DNA of 64,000 bases from Balaenoptera acutorostrata (lineage: Eukaryota; Chordata; Mammalia; Artiodactyla; Balaenopteridae): the NCBI RefSeq assembly GCF_949987535.1, contig NC_080081.1, positions 69,399,603 through 69,463,602 on the forward strand, given 5' to 3'. The position numbers and the translations under genes were made by a program. The notes beneath the pieces were generated by a model. The model was not told the DNA's origin, did no database searches, and saw nothing but the letters and a program-made list of their open reading frames with translations. Positions 13,311-25,558 of the stretch are shown here, piece by piece (position 1 is the first letter of the stretch; each line of letters opens with the position of its first letter).

Positions 13311-14197
13311 TGATAAAAATGCGATAAAATGAGCCAAATTTTAAAAGATGAACAAACCATAAGCTAAATAAAAAAGGAAAATTGCAGGATAGTCTTGTTG
13401 GAGGAAGAGGCCTATGCAAAGGCACAGAAGTACACATGAGAGAGCGGCCTTGTGAATGTGCACGTTAAACCACCAGAAGGAAATATCTGTGGCCGATGAA
13501 TGCACCTGCTTTATAAGTCTACTGTGATGAAAAATAGTGATGAGAATAAACAAGAATTTGGAACCTTTTAACTACAGTCTTTCGTATATGAAAACAGACT
13601 GCTAAAGCAGTATCACTGTAAAATGCACAGTGCAAAATTCTAAAATTTTAAATTTATTACTGAGAGTTCATGTTTATGTTAACCTAGGACACTTGATTAC
13701 TCTCAGTGTTTTTTCTATGCATGTATATATACAGAGAGTCTAGACTGGCTGGACAGAGCTATTTCTGGGACTGTAAGTAGGCCCGTGGCATATTTAGTGC
13801 TCTGCCATTTTCTGGGTTACCATTCTACTTAAAAATCTATAGATTTTAATGAAAAAGAGGTCTTCCAATATATGTGTATTTTAAGAGAATAATTTGATGT
13901 TATTTATGTAACATATTTTCTATTACTTATGTAAATCAATAGCTGAAAATTAGACATAATAACTGTTTTTAAATTTTCTCATGAAGTTTCATAACTTAAG
14001 GAAAAACTGTCAAACTAAAATAAATAAAAAGCCAATTTACATTAACTCAGTACTTAAATGTATCATATAAGTACAAACAGCATAAAAATAGAGACTATAC
14101 TTGAAGACACTAGCCTTTCACTAGGAATGATTTTCTAATTAAAGAAAAGATATAATGCTATTTTTGGAAAAAATACAAAGAAAAGAAGGTATCTTTA

Positions 14198-14201
<4 letters not shown>

Positions 14202-14243
<42 letters not shown>

Positions 14244-14247
14244 ACAA
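14202..14247. repeat. (CA)n microsatellite
   Basis: About 17 uninterrupted CA units followed by an AACACACACA variant end. Confidence 0.97.
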
Positions 14248-15029
14248 ATTGATTGCTGTCTACAGTCACAGCTCATGGTAATTAATCTATCCTGCATTTT
14301 TTGTTAATTCACTTTTAATAATCTTTGGAAGATTCTTTAAAAATAAATGCTTAGAAAAACTTAGTAAGTTTTAAATTACTAAAGCTTTATAGCACGTTTT
14401 AAATCTAACAAATACAATAAGCTATATAAACAGATGTTCTGACAGTTACATTAAAACCTTTTTATATAAAACTTTCCACATAAAAGCTTTGCAACATGGA
14501 CAGTTAATATATTATTTTTGATTTGAATTAAAAATTCACTATGTATTTAAAACTCACATGGATGAAGTTGGTACCCTGGGATTTTGCATTTATAAGTTTT
14601 AGCCATGAATTAGCATTATTACTTTAATTATTTTACCGAACATCGTTGTGAAATGAAAAAAAAAAAAAAAACCTGCTGTGTACTGAATTAACCAAAAAAG
14701 TGAAATATTTCCAAAATAATATCTGTTAAGTTCTGGCACATCTAGGTATTTATTTATTAGTTTTTTTAGGATAATTGAAATTTAGTAAATAACCTTGTGC
14801 TGTTATTTCCTTTTCTAGCAGTAATAAGTGCAGAATTTTTTTTACTAACTATGCTTCTAAGGACTTACCTTGGAAGATTAATATTAACTATCACAAGCCT
14901 ATGACACTAATCTACTCAAACAATAAAAGTGAAGCACAGTAAATGAGATTTCAGAAACACTAGATATGTTTCCTCATTTAAAAGAAAAAAAACTTTTAAT
15001 TAAACCATCCAATTTAATGTTTTTATATG

Positions 15030-15310
15030 GCACTTTAGTTTTGAAGGTAAAGTGATCTAGAGACAGCTGACAAAGAAATTATAACTGCAATTCCTTGGTG
15101 AAAATGTTAATGACAGCAAAATATTGTTTAATTAGATGATTGCAGCATCTGGATTAGCACTCTTTAAGAGCGATGTTCCTGTGCTTGTCTGCTTCTTCGC
15201 ACTTTACAGACATTTTGTCATCTCTAGGTCATTAGGAAAGAATTTTTAATGATTTTTCTAGAAGCAAGCAGTTCAAGTTACATTTAATTAGATGACAATA
15301 ATAAGCCCAA
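15030..15310. promoter_or_regulatory. Possible intronic regulatory block
   Basis: Repeat-free stretch with two identical copies of tttaattagatga (15127-15139 and 15283-15295), a homeodomain-type TAATTA core with shared flanks. That it is an enhancer is inference only; conservation could not be tested. Confidence 0.3.
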
Positions 15311-16217
15311 CACATGCAGTAGCTAAATATATACATAATTAACCAGGGAGGGCTTGTACATCACAGGGTAAAAAAGTAGAAAATGCTAAACAGGAGAAAA
15401 AGGTTGGGGTTGAGGAAGCTGTGCTGAATTCATTAGCCGATCATATGAAAAACAACTCAAAAACCTTTTAAAAAACCTCCCAAATCTAACAGGATCATTT
15501 ACACGAAGCTATGTTAGCAGTCAATGTGCTATTTTTTTTTTTTTAATGTAAGAATGCCAGATTTTAACATCATGTTCATAGTATTATCTAATAAGGCATA
15601 AAATAAGGCATAGGCTGTATCTTTTGGAACACAATAAACGGAAATTAGGTCAACTCTGGGAATTAGAGGTTGAACCCACATTTTTAGTTAAACTCTATGC
15701 ATCACTAAAAATCTTCCAAAACTTAATGTTCTTCAAAAATTAAGAAAACAAAACCCAATTGTTTCAAAATAGTTAAATAAATTATACCACAGTACTAACC
15801 TAGACTTTCATGCAGTTTTTAAGATCATGATTTCAAATACTATTTAATGAGATGGAAAAAGAAGGATGTGAACCTGTATGTGTAGCAGATTCCCAAAGAT
15901 TACCACACAGAGAAAAAGAAAAAAACAGAAAAATCACCAAAATGTTAATTATGATATTTATGGCTAGTCTTCAAGTAATTAAATTTTTTTAATAGAAGGT
16001 AATAATATTTATTATTGAAGGTAAAGTGGTTCCCTACTCTTCATTCTTCTACATCTTTCTCATATATATTAAAAATGACAAATATTTCACCCATATGCTT
16101 TCTTATCTTCTTAACTGAATCCAAGCCATATTTAGTTTGAAATTTTTTATATTTTACTGTAGGTTCAGGGTAATTTCAAGTGAACCAACTATGAGAATAT
16201 TCAATAGAATATTCCAC

Positions 16218-16505
16218 GGGATTTCCCAGGTGGCGCAGCGGTTAAGAATCCGCCTGCCAATGCAGGGGACAGGCCTTCAAGCCCTGGTCTGGGAAGATCC
16301 CACACGCCGCGGAGCAACCAAGCCTGTGTGCCACAACTACTGAAGCCCACGCGCCCAGAGCCCCCGCTCCACAACAAGAGAAGCCACCACAATGAAACGC
16401 CCGCGCACCGCAACGAAGAGCAGCCCCCGCCCGCCACAACCAGAGAAAGCCCGCGCACAGCAGCCAAGACCCAACGCAGCCAAAAATAAACAAACAAATT
16501 TTAAA
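16218..16505 (+). mobile_element. CHR-2 SINE (AAGAATCCGCC subfamily)
   Basis: Starts gggatttcccaggtggcgca and ends in an AAATAAACAAACAAATTTTAAA-type tail. Flanks share aatattcc (16208-16215 and 16506-16513). The retained CpGs suggest it is not very old. Confidence 0.9.
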
Positions 16506-16666
16506 AATATTCCCATTATCTATTGAGATTATTTTTATAGGGATTCTAAGCATTACACTCTGAAATAGAATTTCACATTTCTACATAACAACACTCCACT
16601 CACCCAGAACCCAAATAAATACAAATCACGTTTTTAGTAAACAAAATTAAGTAATTAAAATTTTAA

Positions 16667-16975
16667 GGGCTTCCCTGGTGGCGCAGTGGTTGAGAATCTG
16701 CCTGCCAATGCAGGGGACACGGGTTCGAGCCCTGGTCTGGGAAGATCCCACATGCCGCGGAGCAACTGGGCCCGTGAGCCACAACTACTGAGCCTGCGCG
16801 TCTGGAGCCTGTGCTCCGCAACAAGAGAGGCCTCGACGGTGAGAGGCCCGTGCACCGCGATGAAGAGTGGCCCCCGCTCGCCACAACTAGAGAAAGCCCT
16901 CGCACAGAAACGAAGACCCAACACAGCCAAAAATAAATAAATTAATTAATTTAAAAAAAAAAAAACCTAAAAAAA
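16667..16975 (+). mobile_element. CHR-2 SINE (GAGAATCTGCC subfamily)
   Basis: Full-length tRNA-type head and 'gcgtctggagcctgtgctcc' body, ending in AATAAATAAATTAATTAA and A runs. The short open frames on both strands here are SINE sequence. Confidence 0.92.
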
Positions 16976-17659
16976 AAAAAAATTTAAATTACACTTTTCT
17001 ATATTTCCAATTTTCTATAATGAGTATTTATTAAATATATAAATATAACAAAAGAAAGGCCATGAAAACATTTATGGGCCTTTAGGTGTCGTTTCAAAAC
17101 AGTATGTTTTCTGAATATTTGACAAGCTTCTTTTACTATGTGAAGTATCTTTACAAAACTTACACACATACAGGAAAATGTGTTTATTTATATGCATTTA
17201 TGTATGTCACAGGACGGTCTAAAAATCTACATACTGTATTGTATTAATACTAGGACACTGCTGCTGTATGCTTTATAGAGAGTCTTATTTTTAAAAGCAT
17301 TTAAAAAGGAGAAAAGACAAATTGGCCAAGTATGAGAGACCTCAAGAAATGGAGAACAAGAAATGGGTCATAAAATGTATTTCACATTTCATGTTAAAAG
17401 AATATTTTGGAGAAAAAAGGTAAATCTGAGAGGGTAAGAGAGTTACTAGAATATTTTTATTGAAAATGTGAATTTATTAAGTCACATTGACCTATATTTT
17501 TAAAAACCAGAAACCAGAAGCCAGAAAGGGTTGCTTCATCTTCTCAATCAGATTCTATTTTATAACTCTTCTCTTTAATCCAGGAAATTTAAAGAATCCC
17601 TCATCCAGCAATTCTAGTGAATTCACATAATAGATCATAAAATCATGCAAACACAGAGC

Positions 17660-17880
17660 ATAAATATTAAGTCAGTTCAATTTGGTGAGCATTTATAGAG
17701 CAAAACGTTGACCTCATAATCTTACTGGAAAGAAGAGATACAGACATAAAATCCAAGGATGCATTATCCTAAGTGCCAACACGGGTGGCATAGACAGCGC
17801 TATAGAAGATGTGAATGCTACAGGAGATTAAGACAATTATCGTAAGGTAAATCTTTTAAGAATATATGTGTGAGGAGGTG
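17660..17880 (-). repeat. L2-like fragment, minus orientation
   Basis: Degenerate reverse L2: 'ggtgagcatttatagagc' near the start, then 'gatacagacataaaatccaa' and 'ggcatagacagcgctatag'. Confidence 0.4.
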
Positions 17881-18032
17881 GTTCTCAAAGTGCAAACCTT
17901 GGACCAGTGGCATCAGCATCACCTAGGTACTTGTTAGAAATACAAATTCTTGAGGCCCACCCTAAACCTACTGAATCAGAACCTGTTGGTTTCAGCAAGC
18001 CCTCCAGGTGATTCTGAGAACCACTCTATCCT
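17880..18032 (+). mobile_element. MER5A-type hAT DNA transposon
   Basis: Classic MER5A text: 'gtggttctcaaagtgcaaac', 'catcagcatcacctaggtac', 'cctactgaatcagaacctgt' and the end 'gattctgagaaccact'. The terminal inverted repeats AGTGGTTCTCA are readable. Confidence 0.9.
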
Positions 18033-18034
18033 GG

Positions 18035-18430
18035 ATGGGGAGATGGTGGTTGTGTCACCCATGTCGTGGCTGGTGGCCTTCTCCAGGATTCTCCAGGAGT
18101 TGCCATGATCAGAAGAAAGCTCTTTCACGCAAGGTCGTGTCTCCTTTCCAGGAATCTGCATCCAATGACTGCAAAGTGGAGGTAATGAAGGCCTGGCCGC
18201 CTTGCCTCAGGGCAAGACACCTCTGAAGGGTTAGCCTAGCTCCTGGTTCCCTGTGGGATCTGCTGAGGCCTTTGCTGCAATTACTCTGGGGTTCAACTTC
18301 TCCTTCTGCCCGCTTCTACTTTCTTCACTCCCCTCACAGCTGTTGATCCCAAGGACACTCTCCAATAAACTTCCTGCAAGCAAATCTCTGTCTCAGACTC
18401 TTTCTCTGGATCTGAGACCTAGCTGAACAC
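18035..18430 (+). repeat. LTR-like relic with poly(A) signal
   Basis: Ends with 'ccaataaacttcctgcaagc' and 'aaatctctgtctcagactct', a pattern seen in old ERV LTRs. I cannot name the family. Two short frames here are not gene-like. Confidence 0.45.
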
Positions 18431-18654
18431 AGTACTAGGGTCTACATTAGAGATGATAATTCCAGGCCCAGATCTAGTACTAGAATATGCCTGTGGACAA
18501 AAGTCATGATGGTAAATAAACTTCGAAAGTTCTTTTGATGAAATATAAATGAAAATAATTGTCTAAACATCGTGAATTGTTTCAGTCTTAAAAGTAGTTA
18601 CAGGTTAAGGCCAATGACTGGAGGTGAAATTGAATGGTACCATGATATCCCGAG

Positions 18655-18905
18655 GCAGTATGGTACAGTAAGTGAGTGAAGCTCTACAACCAAACTACCT
18701 GCGTTAGAGTCCTGACTTCTTCACTTGTTAGCTCTGTGACTTGGGCGAGTTACTTACTTCTCTGCACCTCATTTCCTCATTGGTGAAATGGGGATAAGAA
18801 CTCTGGGGTTATTGTTAGGATTAAATGAGTAAATACACATAAAACCCTTAGAACCATATGTGCAACACTGTAAACTGCTCAGTAAACATTAACCATTATT
18901 TGCCA
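18655..18905 (+). repeat. MIR, near full length
   Basis: Forward MIR: 'gttagctctgtgacttgggc', 'cctcatttcctcattggtga', 'aaatggggataagaactctg' and 'cagtaaacattaaccattat'. Confidence 0.9.
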
Positions 18906-19674
18906 TTTTTTCCTGAATGTTGATATTAATATTAAAGAACTGTATCAAAAAGAAATGATAAAACTAAACAAATAATAAAATTTTTTTTCCTGAATCTTGA
19001 TATTAAGAATAATTAAAGAAATGTTTAAAGAAGACTATGATAAGATATAAGCCAACCATTTATTGCCTTTGGATTACCCAGGAAATTAAATATAATTTGT
19101 CAATAAGAACACTAACATTCTCTCAAGAAATGATAAATCTAAAATTTCAATCAATTGACTTATAAGTATTTATTGAACAATAACTGTATCCCTAAAATTG
19201 TGCTATGAAACAACATGATCATTTAGTGGTACCCATGTTAGTAAAAGTGGTATTGGTACAATTTAACATCTTTATAGTTCCCTTTATTCTAGGAACCTTC
19301 AGAGTCCTTTCTTTCGAGAACTCTGAAAAGTGTTCCATTAAGAGGAGATAAAGGGATATGAATGGATATATAATATTCTCCACAAATCAGGAAAATAGAC
19401 AATTCTAACTGCTTCCTAAATAAGTACTCAATTGTGGCTTTGGTGAAGCTTCTCTATAATACCATCACCCATATCTTTAATGCTGGTGCTCAGTATAAAC
19501 TGGCACCCCTACTTAGAACTTCAGGATGATGGCAAAGGAAGAATTAGCAGGGATATATATATTCAGGGAGAGTACCTCAGGGTATTTATATTCATAACTT
19601 TTTCCAATTTGTCATTCTACTTCTGTATGAAGGTTCATTTTGTCTGGATAATCATCTACGTATGACAAAATTCT

Positions 19675-19860
19675 TAGAGTTCATTTAAAGCCCATCTTTT
19701 CTATGAGGCCTCCCTTGATTAGACTATCTCATACTAACCTTTCACTTCTCTAAACTTTCACTACAGTTAATGACACTTAATCACATGCTTTCTTATATGT
19801 TCTAGATGTTTTCTTATGCAAATCTTGTTCTGATAATTAGATCTTAAATGGCTAGAGCAA
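19675..19860 (+). repeat. L2 fragment
   Basis: L2 'ctatgaggcctcccttgatt' and 'cacttaatcacatgctttct'. A MER5A element follows directly. Confidence 0.6.
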
Positions 19861-20035
19861 TGATACTCAAACTGTGCATGAGAACCACATAGAAGGCTCA
19901 CTAAAACGCAGAGAGCTGGGCCCCACTCAGAGATTCTGATTCAGCAGGTTTGAGGGGTCTGAGAATTTGCACCTTCAAGTCCCCAGGCAATACTAATACT
20001 GCCAGTCAGGGGAACACACTTTGTCAACCACTAAA
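19860..20035 (+). mobile_element. MER5A-type hAT DNA transposon
   Basis: 'gagctgggccccactcagag', 'attctgattcagcaggtttg' and the end 'ttgtcaaccacta' identify the family. More diverged than the copy at 17.9 kb. Confidence 0.8.
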
Positions 20036-20148
20036 CTAGAGCATATTACAGTGATTTCTACTTTTTATATAATGACATTGTGCATTCGATCATTTACTTA
20101 TTTTTTTTCTTTGCCATACCTGTTGTCACTACTCTAATCCAATTTTTG

Positions 20149-20278
20149 TTTTTAATTTTTTTTTTATTTTTGGCTGTGTTGGGTCTTCATTTCTGTGCGA
20201 GGGCTTTCTCTAGTTTCGGCAAGCGGGGGCCACTCTTCATCACGGTGCGCGGGCCTCTCACTATCGTGGCTTCTCTTG
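20149..20278 (-). mobile_element. 5'-truncated CHR-2 SINE, minus strand
   Basis: The only minus-strand CHR element seen. Its T-rich tail begins at 20149, and the body reads 'ggctgtgttgggtcttcatt' and 'cgcgggcctctcactatcgt'. The tRNA head is missing. The exact 14 bp target duplication taatccaatttttg (20135-20148 and 20279-20292) shows it inserted already truncated. Confidence 0.92.
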
Positions 20279-20359
20279 TAATCCAATTTTTGAATCCACA
20301 TTTTTTTTTTCCCTTGGAGTGGCTTCTGCTTACTTTCTAGTGAATTTTTACTCACATTT

Positions 20360-20645
20360 CAATTTTCAACTTAAATGTTGCCTGCGAGAAGCCTATGAAA
20401 AGACTATAAGAAGCTTTTCCTGTAAATGTAATGCCTTCTGGACCTAAGACTTCAAATAGCTTTGTATATTTTCTCATTATAATAATTATGGCTTTTTGCT
20501 GGAATTGCTGGTGTACATGTCTGTTTTCCTGACTATACTATGACCCCTTCAAAGGCAAAAAACATACTTTGCTTTCCTCTTAAGTGTCAGTGTGAAATAG
20601 AGTGTGTGGCACATAGTAAAGTGTTCAGTAACTATTTATTAAAGT
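20360..20645 (+). repeat. L2 fragment
   Basis: 'gttgcctgcgagaagcctat' start; 'gtgtgtggcacatagtaaag' and 'ttcagtaactatttattaaa' at the 3' end. Confidence 0.65.
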
Positions 20646-20679
20646 GATGAACAAGTTGATTTCATATCTAGAGTCCTGT

Positions 20680-21200
20680 AAGGCTCTCCTAACAGCTCTC
20701 CCTAACTCTAAGGTATTTTATTTCTGATTCATGCCATATATAACTAGCAGTTTAATTGTCCTGAAATTCCATACTGCAGTGCCTTCTACTATAGAACTAT
20801 ACTGGCTCCTGGATTCAGGCTCCTTACAGTCTGGCTCTTACCTACAGCTCCAGTAGTATCTCCTATTATTCTCTGCTGCAGCCAAGATATGATACTCCCG
20901 TCCACTGAACACATAACACATATTCAACTGGGAGAAATTTGTAAAGCTCTGCTCTTTTTCTTCTCCCCAAACACATTCATAAAATTTCTGTACTCTGCTT
21001 AGCTCTTGCAGCATTCACTATTTATAGCACTTATTCAGCACTTACCATCAGCTGCCTTAAAATGCTCTCATGTATATTTCATTCACCCATCTAGTTATAC
21101 GCGCTCTGAGTTCCTAGTTCCTACCTTATACTTCTTTTTATCGCATTGTCTACAACAGACAGACTTTAATGTTTAGTTATAATCATTGTAAAGAAAATAC
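20680..21200 (+). repeat. L2 fragment, longer internal part
   Basis: 'ctggctcctggattcaggct', 'ccttacagtctggctcttac', 'gctcttgcagcattcac' and 'gcacttaccatcagctgcc' follow L2 order. Confidence 0.6.
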
Positions 21201-22379
21201 CCAATAAATTCTTAAAAGAAAAAACCCAGTGGTCTTTACATTTTTTATGTCACCAAATAAAACAGACCCCAAGTACTCAAAAGAAGATAGGAAGACAGTC
21301 AAATTCCCCTTACAATCTGCATGTTCTGGCTCAGAAATCCAAAAACTGTCTCAAACAGAAAAAAAGCCATGTCTATACTGCTCAGGGGCAGCTTTTAGAA
21401 GGGATCATGATGTTATCTCTATCAGACTGCAATCTTTCTAGAGATAGAGAAACAAACTCCCAGAAAGCAGCAGGCATGAAGTGGGTGGTGGTTATAGGTG
21501 GAAGTATACCACATTGTGGGAAATGTGGCTGACATGGGTAAAAGGCAGTGAGAAGAGATGGAGACTAGAAGAATCCTTTAACACAGTGAACTAGATAACA
21601 CTCCATCCAGAGGACAGACAGAGAGAATCCCATCTTAGAGTAGCAGAACCTTTTAGTAAGAATACCAGCTCCACTGGAAACTGAACTACAAATGAGGTAC
21701 ATCACCCTGTCTTCCAGTGTTAACTCCGAAAGCTCCAAAGGGGTAGCACAGTCAAGGAAAAAAAAATCATGTGCTTATCTATGACACATGGTAGACAATG
21801 AGTCTTGATAGATCCTTCAAGATAGATAATAGAAAAACCTAACAGAGGGAATATGGAAGAATACTGCAGAAGAATGAAAAGAGAATATTATCCTGAAAAA
21901 TCAGGTAAAGATCCATGTAGCTGAAAACAATATACTGTATTAAAGAGAAGAAAATTTTAATAGAGTTGAAATCCTTCCTAATATGCAAAAGTATATGGAC
22001 TCCAAAAAATAAGTGTTTCATAATAATATGAATTCTGGTAGTAAATTGTATTGACAAAGATAAGCAATGAATGAGAAGTAAATTGAGTTAAAGTTCTTAT
22101 TTTGCATAGGAGTGGTTTAAAATGTTGATTCATTTTTGAGTTCAAAAGGAAGAGAAATATATTTTAGAGGATTTTTTAAAAAATTAAACATATCAATATT
22201 AATTCTCTAGGAGAATGAATAGCAAAAAGCCTATGTTCTAAATCACTAAAAAAGTAGGCAAAATTTATTTATATGGCCAAAGAAAAACAAAATAATGTGA
22301 AAGGGAAGAAAATATTGAAAGCAATAGTATAATACAAGATGATATAAGACCAAACATATCAGTTATTAAAACAGATGGA

Positions 22380-22668
22380 GAGACTTCCCTGGTGGCACAG
22401 TGGTTAAGAATCTGCCTGCCAATGCAAGGGACATGGGTTTGAGCCCTTGTCCAGGAAGATCCCACATGCTGCAGAGCAACTAAGCCTGTGTGCCACAACT
22501 ACTGAGCCCGCGTGCCACAATTACTGAAGCCCGCGTGCGTAGAGCCCGTGTTCCACAACAAAGAGAAGGCACCGCAATGAGAAGCCTGCACACCGCAATG
22601 AAGAGTAGCCCCTGCTCGCTGCAACTAGAGAAAGCCCGCGCAGCAACAAAGACCCAACACAGCCAAAA

Positions 22669-22700
<32 letters not shown>

Positions 22701-22722
22701 ATTAATTAATTAAAAAAAAAAG
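22380..22722 (+). mobile_element. CHR-2 SINE (AAGAATCTGCC variant)
   Basis: Head 'gacttccctggtggcacagt', extended body and an (AAAT)n tail. Exact target duplication acagatgga at 22371-22379 and 22723-22731. Confidence 0.93.
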
Positions 22723-23769
22723 ACAGATGGAAACAGATATCAAACATGGCTACTGAAAGATTTAAAGTCCAAGATAGAGTTAAAACTTGAAATTCCACCT
22801 ATGCTCTAAGACACAGAGTTGGCAGATCTGAGATTCTATCCCCTTCACTTTGGTAATGAAGCTTATGCTATATCATGCTGTTCACCTAAATATGCTAATG
22901 AAAAGGTTCTTTATATTTCAGATGTTTAAGTTCATTCTATCTCTATATGTAAATGTGTTAATTAAATAGTATAACATATTTCCTTTATCTTTGAGGAAGT
23001 AAATAGGTTTCTTTAAGATATATACATTGTATACACTGATATGTGAATATATATGAAGTATGTCATGAAGATATATGTATATAATGGAGATGTGTGTATA
23101 AAATATATAATAAAATTAATATATGTAATAAAACAGTTCTTTGGTTGTAGCTCTAGCATCCTATTAGCAAAGGAATTAACATTACAATATGTATTAAATG
23201 ATTAAAATGCAAAACCATTTCAAACAACTTTTTTATCCCTTTTTGTTGACACATCAAGTTCTCTTGTCTATGTAATACACATCTATATCATCCATATTTA
23301 ATATATGCCATAGTATTCACACATATATGATAGATTAAAAAGAGGAATATTACAGTTATCCTTTTAAGCAATGATTCAGAGAATAGGGCTCTCAATTCAT
23401 AGTTCTGAGCATTCATTCATAAAAGAACAATGATCATAGGTAAGCATATGCATTTATGTAGTTTTAAATTCATCCGATTGTAAAAAGTTTTTGTAGAGCC
23501 TGATTTACAGAAGTAAACTCTTTGTAATTCAACATGAATAAGGGCTTTGGAGATTAATTTAGTAAAAAAGAAAGAGGTACTTAAATCTCATAGACAGGTT
23601 CAGCCACTGACAACCACTGATTTAGCAGAAAAACAAAGCCACTACCTTCTCTTAATTTACAAGCATGGTACCGCCGAGGTTGATGGCAGTTACTCATCAT
23701 TTAGAAATGTAATCTGATTTTATATTTTCATTTGAAGATTTTAAGAAAAAAAAAAATGCTGTAACCCAA

Positions 23770-24010
23770 TCATGCCATAATCCAGGTGACATCTGTACTA
23801 GGCGGAATCCTGTTGTTATTCTCCTGTCTAGCTGCTACTGCTGAGAATGACAAAGTAGTGAAATTACATTTTCCCATTATTATTTCCAGACACTCTCTGG
23901 CAATGGTTTGTTGACTCTAATAAACCGTCAGACAAAGCTGTCAGCAAAGGAAATGGCAGAAGGAGAGCAAGAAAAAGCCTCTTCAACAATAAATGCATCT
24001 AAACCTTGGT
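23770..24010. promoter_or_regulatory. Possible conserved block next to BEACH exon
   Basis: Repeat-free, higher-complexity sequence about 170 bp from the BEACH exon on its 3' side (in the intron downstream of its donor). It includes 'tgacaaagtagtgaaattac' and 'taaaccgtcagacaaagctg'. Proposed as a noncoding element by appearance only. Confidence 0.2.
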
Positions 24011-24175
24011 ACTAGCTTGTATAGTTTCTGATAGCAATTTAATGTGAGTGCTTCAATATTTATTCTAATGCTGTACTTGAATTCTAAGGCGAACAATGCA
24101 TTCCATCAAGTCACATTACCAAAGATTTCTGATGAACATAAACATATTATGAGATTAAAGAATAAGATGTCTTAC

Positions 24176-24291
24176 CTGCTATAGTGTTAAGAAACATCAA
24201 ATATTCGAAGTTTGAAATTTCCCTTCTTTGCCAACGCTGAGTCATGTTGGAAGATTTATAAAGCTGTCGAGGAGTGGCTAGTGATATCCTC
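24176..24291 (-). CDS. NBEA: Neurobeachin exon, start of BEACH domain
   Basis: Internal coding exon of 116 bp with acceptor ttaattgctag and donor gtaag on the minus strand. It enters in phase 2 and leaves in phase 1. It encodes [15 protein letters not shown] followed by [20 protein letters not shown] and NTIAG. The [17 protein letters not shown] block is the hallmark N-terminal segment of BEACH domains. The [10 protein letters not shown] linker and QRREIS (rather than the LRBA-like FKASNM and QHREIS, from memory) favour NBEA over LRBA. The acceptor has a weak pyrimidine tract broken by adenines, unlike the other three exons. Confidence 0.96.
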
Positions 24292-24982
24292 CTAGCAATT
24301 AAGCAAATCATAACAGTCTCTTTTAACTCATGACTTTTAAAAGTCCAGTAATAACTAATGTATTGATTTGATATTATTCAACTTATGGTTTATCTTTCTG
24401 AGATACATTACAAAATATATTTTAGCTGTAGATATTAGCAATATTTGAAAAATCTGTTATAGAGAAGATATATTTATTTACTAAGGATAACCCAATATGA
24501 AAGCACCTATTTGTATAATATGGCTCCAAGTGGGTATTTTATAAGTCAATAACAAAAAAAGGTGAAACTATGCTCAAAATAAGTCAAAGTAGCTTTTGAA
24601 CACTACAGCAAACCTACTCCGTACTATAAAGCTAGGTAGACAGTCAGCAGCTTAAACGCATTTGACTTAACCCTTATATACTAATGCTGCCACCGAACTT
24701 TCCACGCCTGCCTCTGCGCAGTGTGTGCACACGTGCACAGCCTCTAACCACACAACACCCATCCCCCTATGAGGTCAGAAACAAACAACTGGGAACTTTG
24801 AAAATGTACGAATTCATAAGGGACATAGGAATATCGTAAGGGAGTAAATCAGGATAATTTGTGTAAATTATGAACCTTTGAAGGTACAATGTGTTCCTAT
24901 AAAAAATAATGAAAGCTGGCTGTATTTGTAGAAGTATGATAAGGCTAACTGATTTTCTAAAACGTTCACCACTTAAAATAGA

Positions 24983-25558
24983 AGTTCCCAAACTTTCTGT
25001 ATTTATGCCACCTTTAGGGTCTCAGGAAATTTTTTCATGGTGCCCCTAGCCCAAGAGAGACACCTAATGGTTCTGTTTATTACGTAGTTAGGTCTAAATA
25101 ACTGAATACTTGAGCCTTAAGAACTTAATAGCTGTTTGAGAATATAATACTCAAAAATTGAAAGAAAAATAATATTTTATTTCATTCTTAACTAACCACA
25201 ATTACTTAACTAAAGGAATGTATTGCACACCTGTTGGTCACTGCACAACTTAAACCTTGGAATCATATCTGACACCACCACCTACAATGCCTGTTCCACA
25301 TGAATTTTCGTGCACCACTTTTTTTTTTTTTATTACCAGAGCAACCCCTATAAACTAGTTTCACAAAGCTAAGATGGCATCAAAAAGAATGCAAGAATGC
25401 AGTCCTATCAAATGTTGAAACTTAGAACTAACTCACGCTAAGAGTTTGTGCAACGTCTAATAGATGTTGTGTTTCCCTAAAAAATATAAAATGCCCTGCA
25501 GTAGCCCTGAGAGTGCACTGTGACATCTCAGGGCTCCGTGGTGCTTATTTTGGGAACT
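24983..25558. mobile_element. hAT-like DNA transposon with TIRs
   Basis: Bounded by agttcccaaa and its complement tttgggaact. The first 60 bp read like a Charlie-type end ('ttatgccacctttagggtct'). At 576 bp it is non-autonomous; no transposase frame is visible. The family is not named. Confidence 0.55.

Noticed and set aside
14866..14880. Minus-strand donor-like site at ttaccttgg
   Set aside because: No acceptor or open coding segment with BEACH similarity lies beside it, and the flanking exons already join in phase without it.
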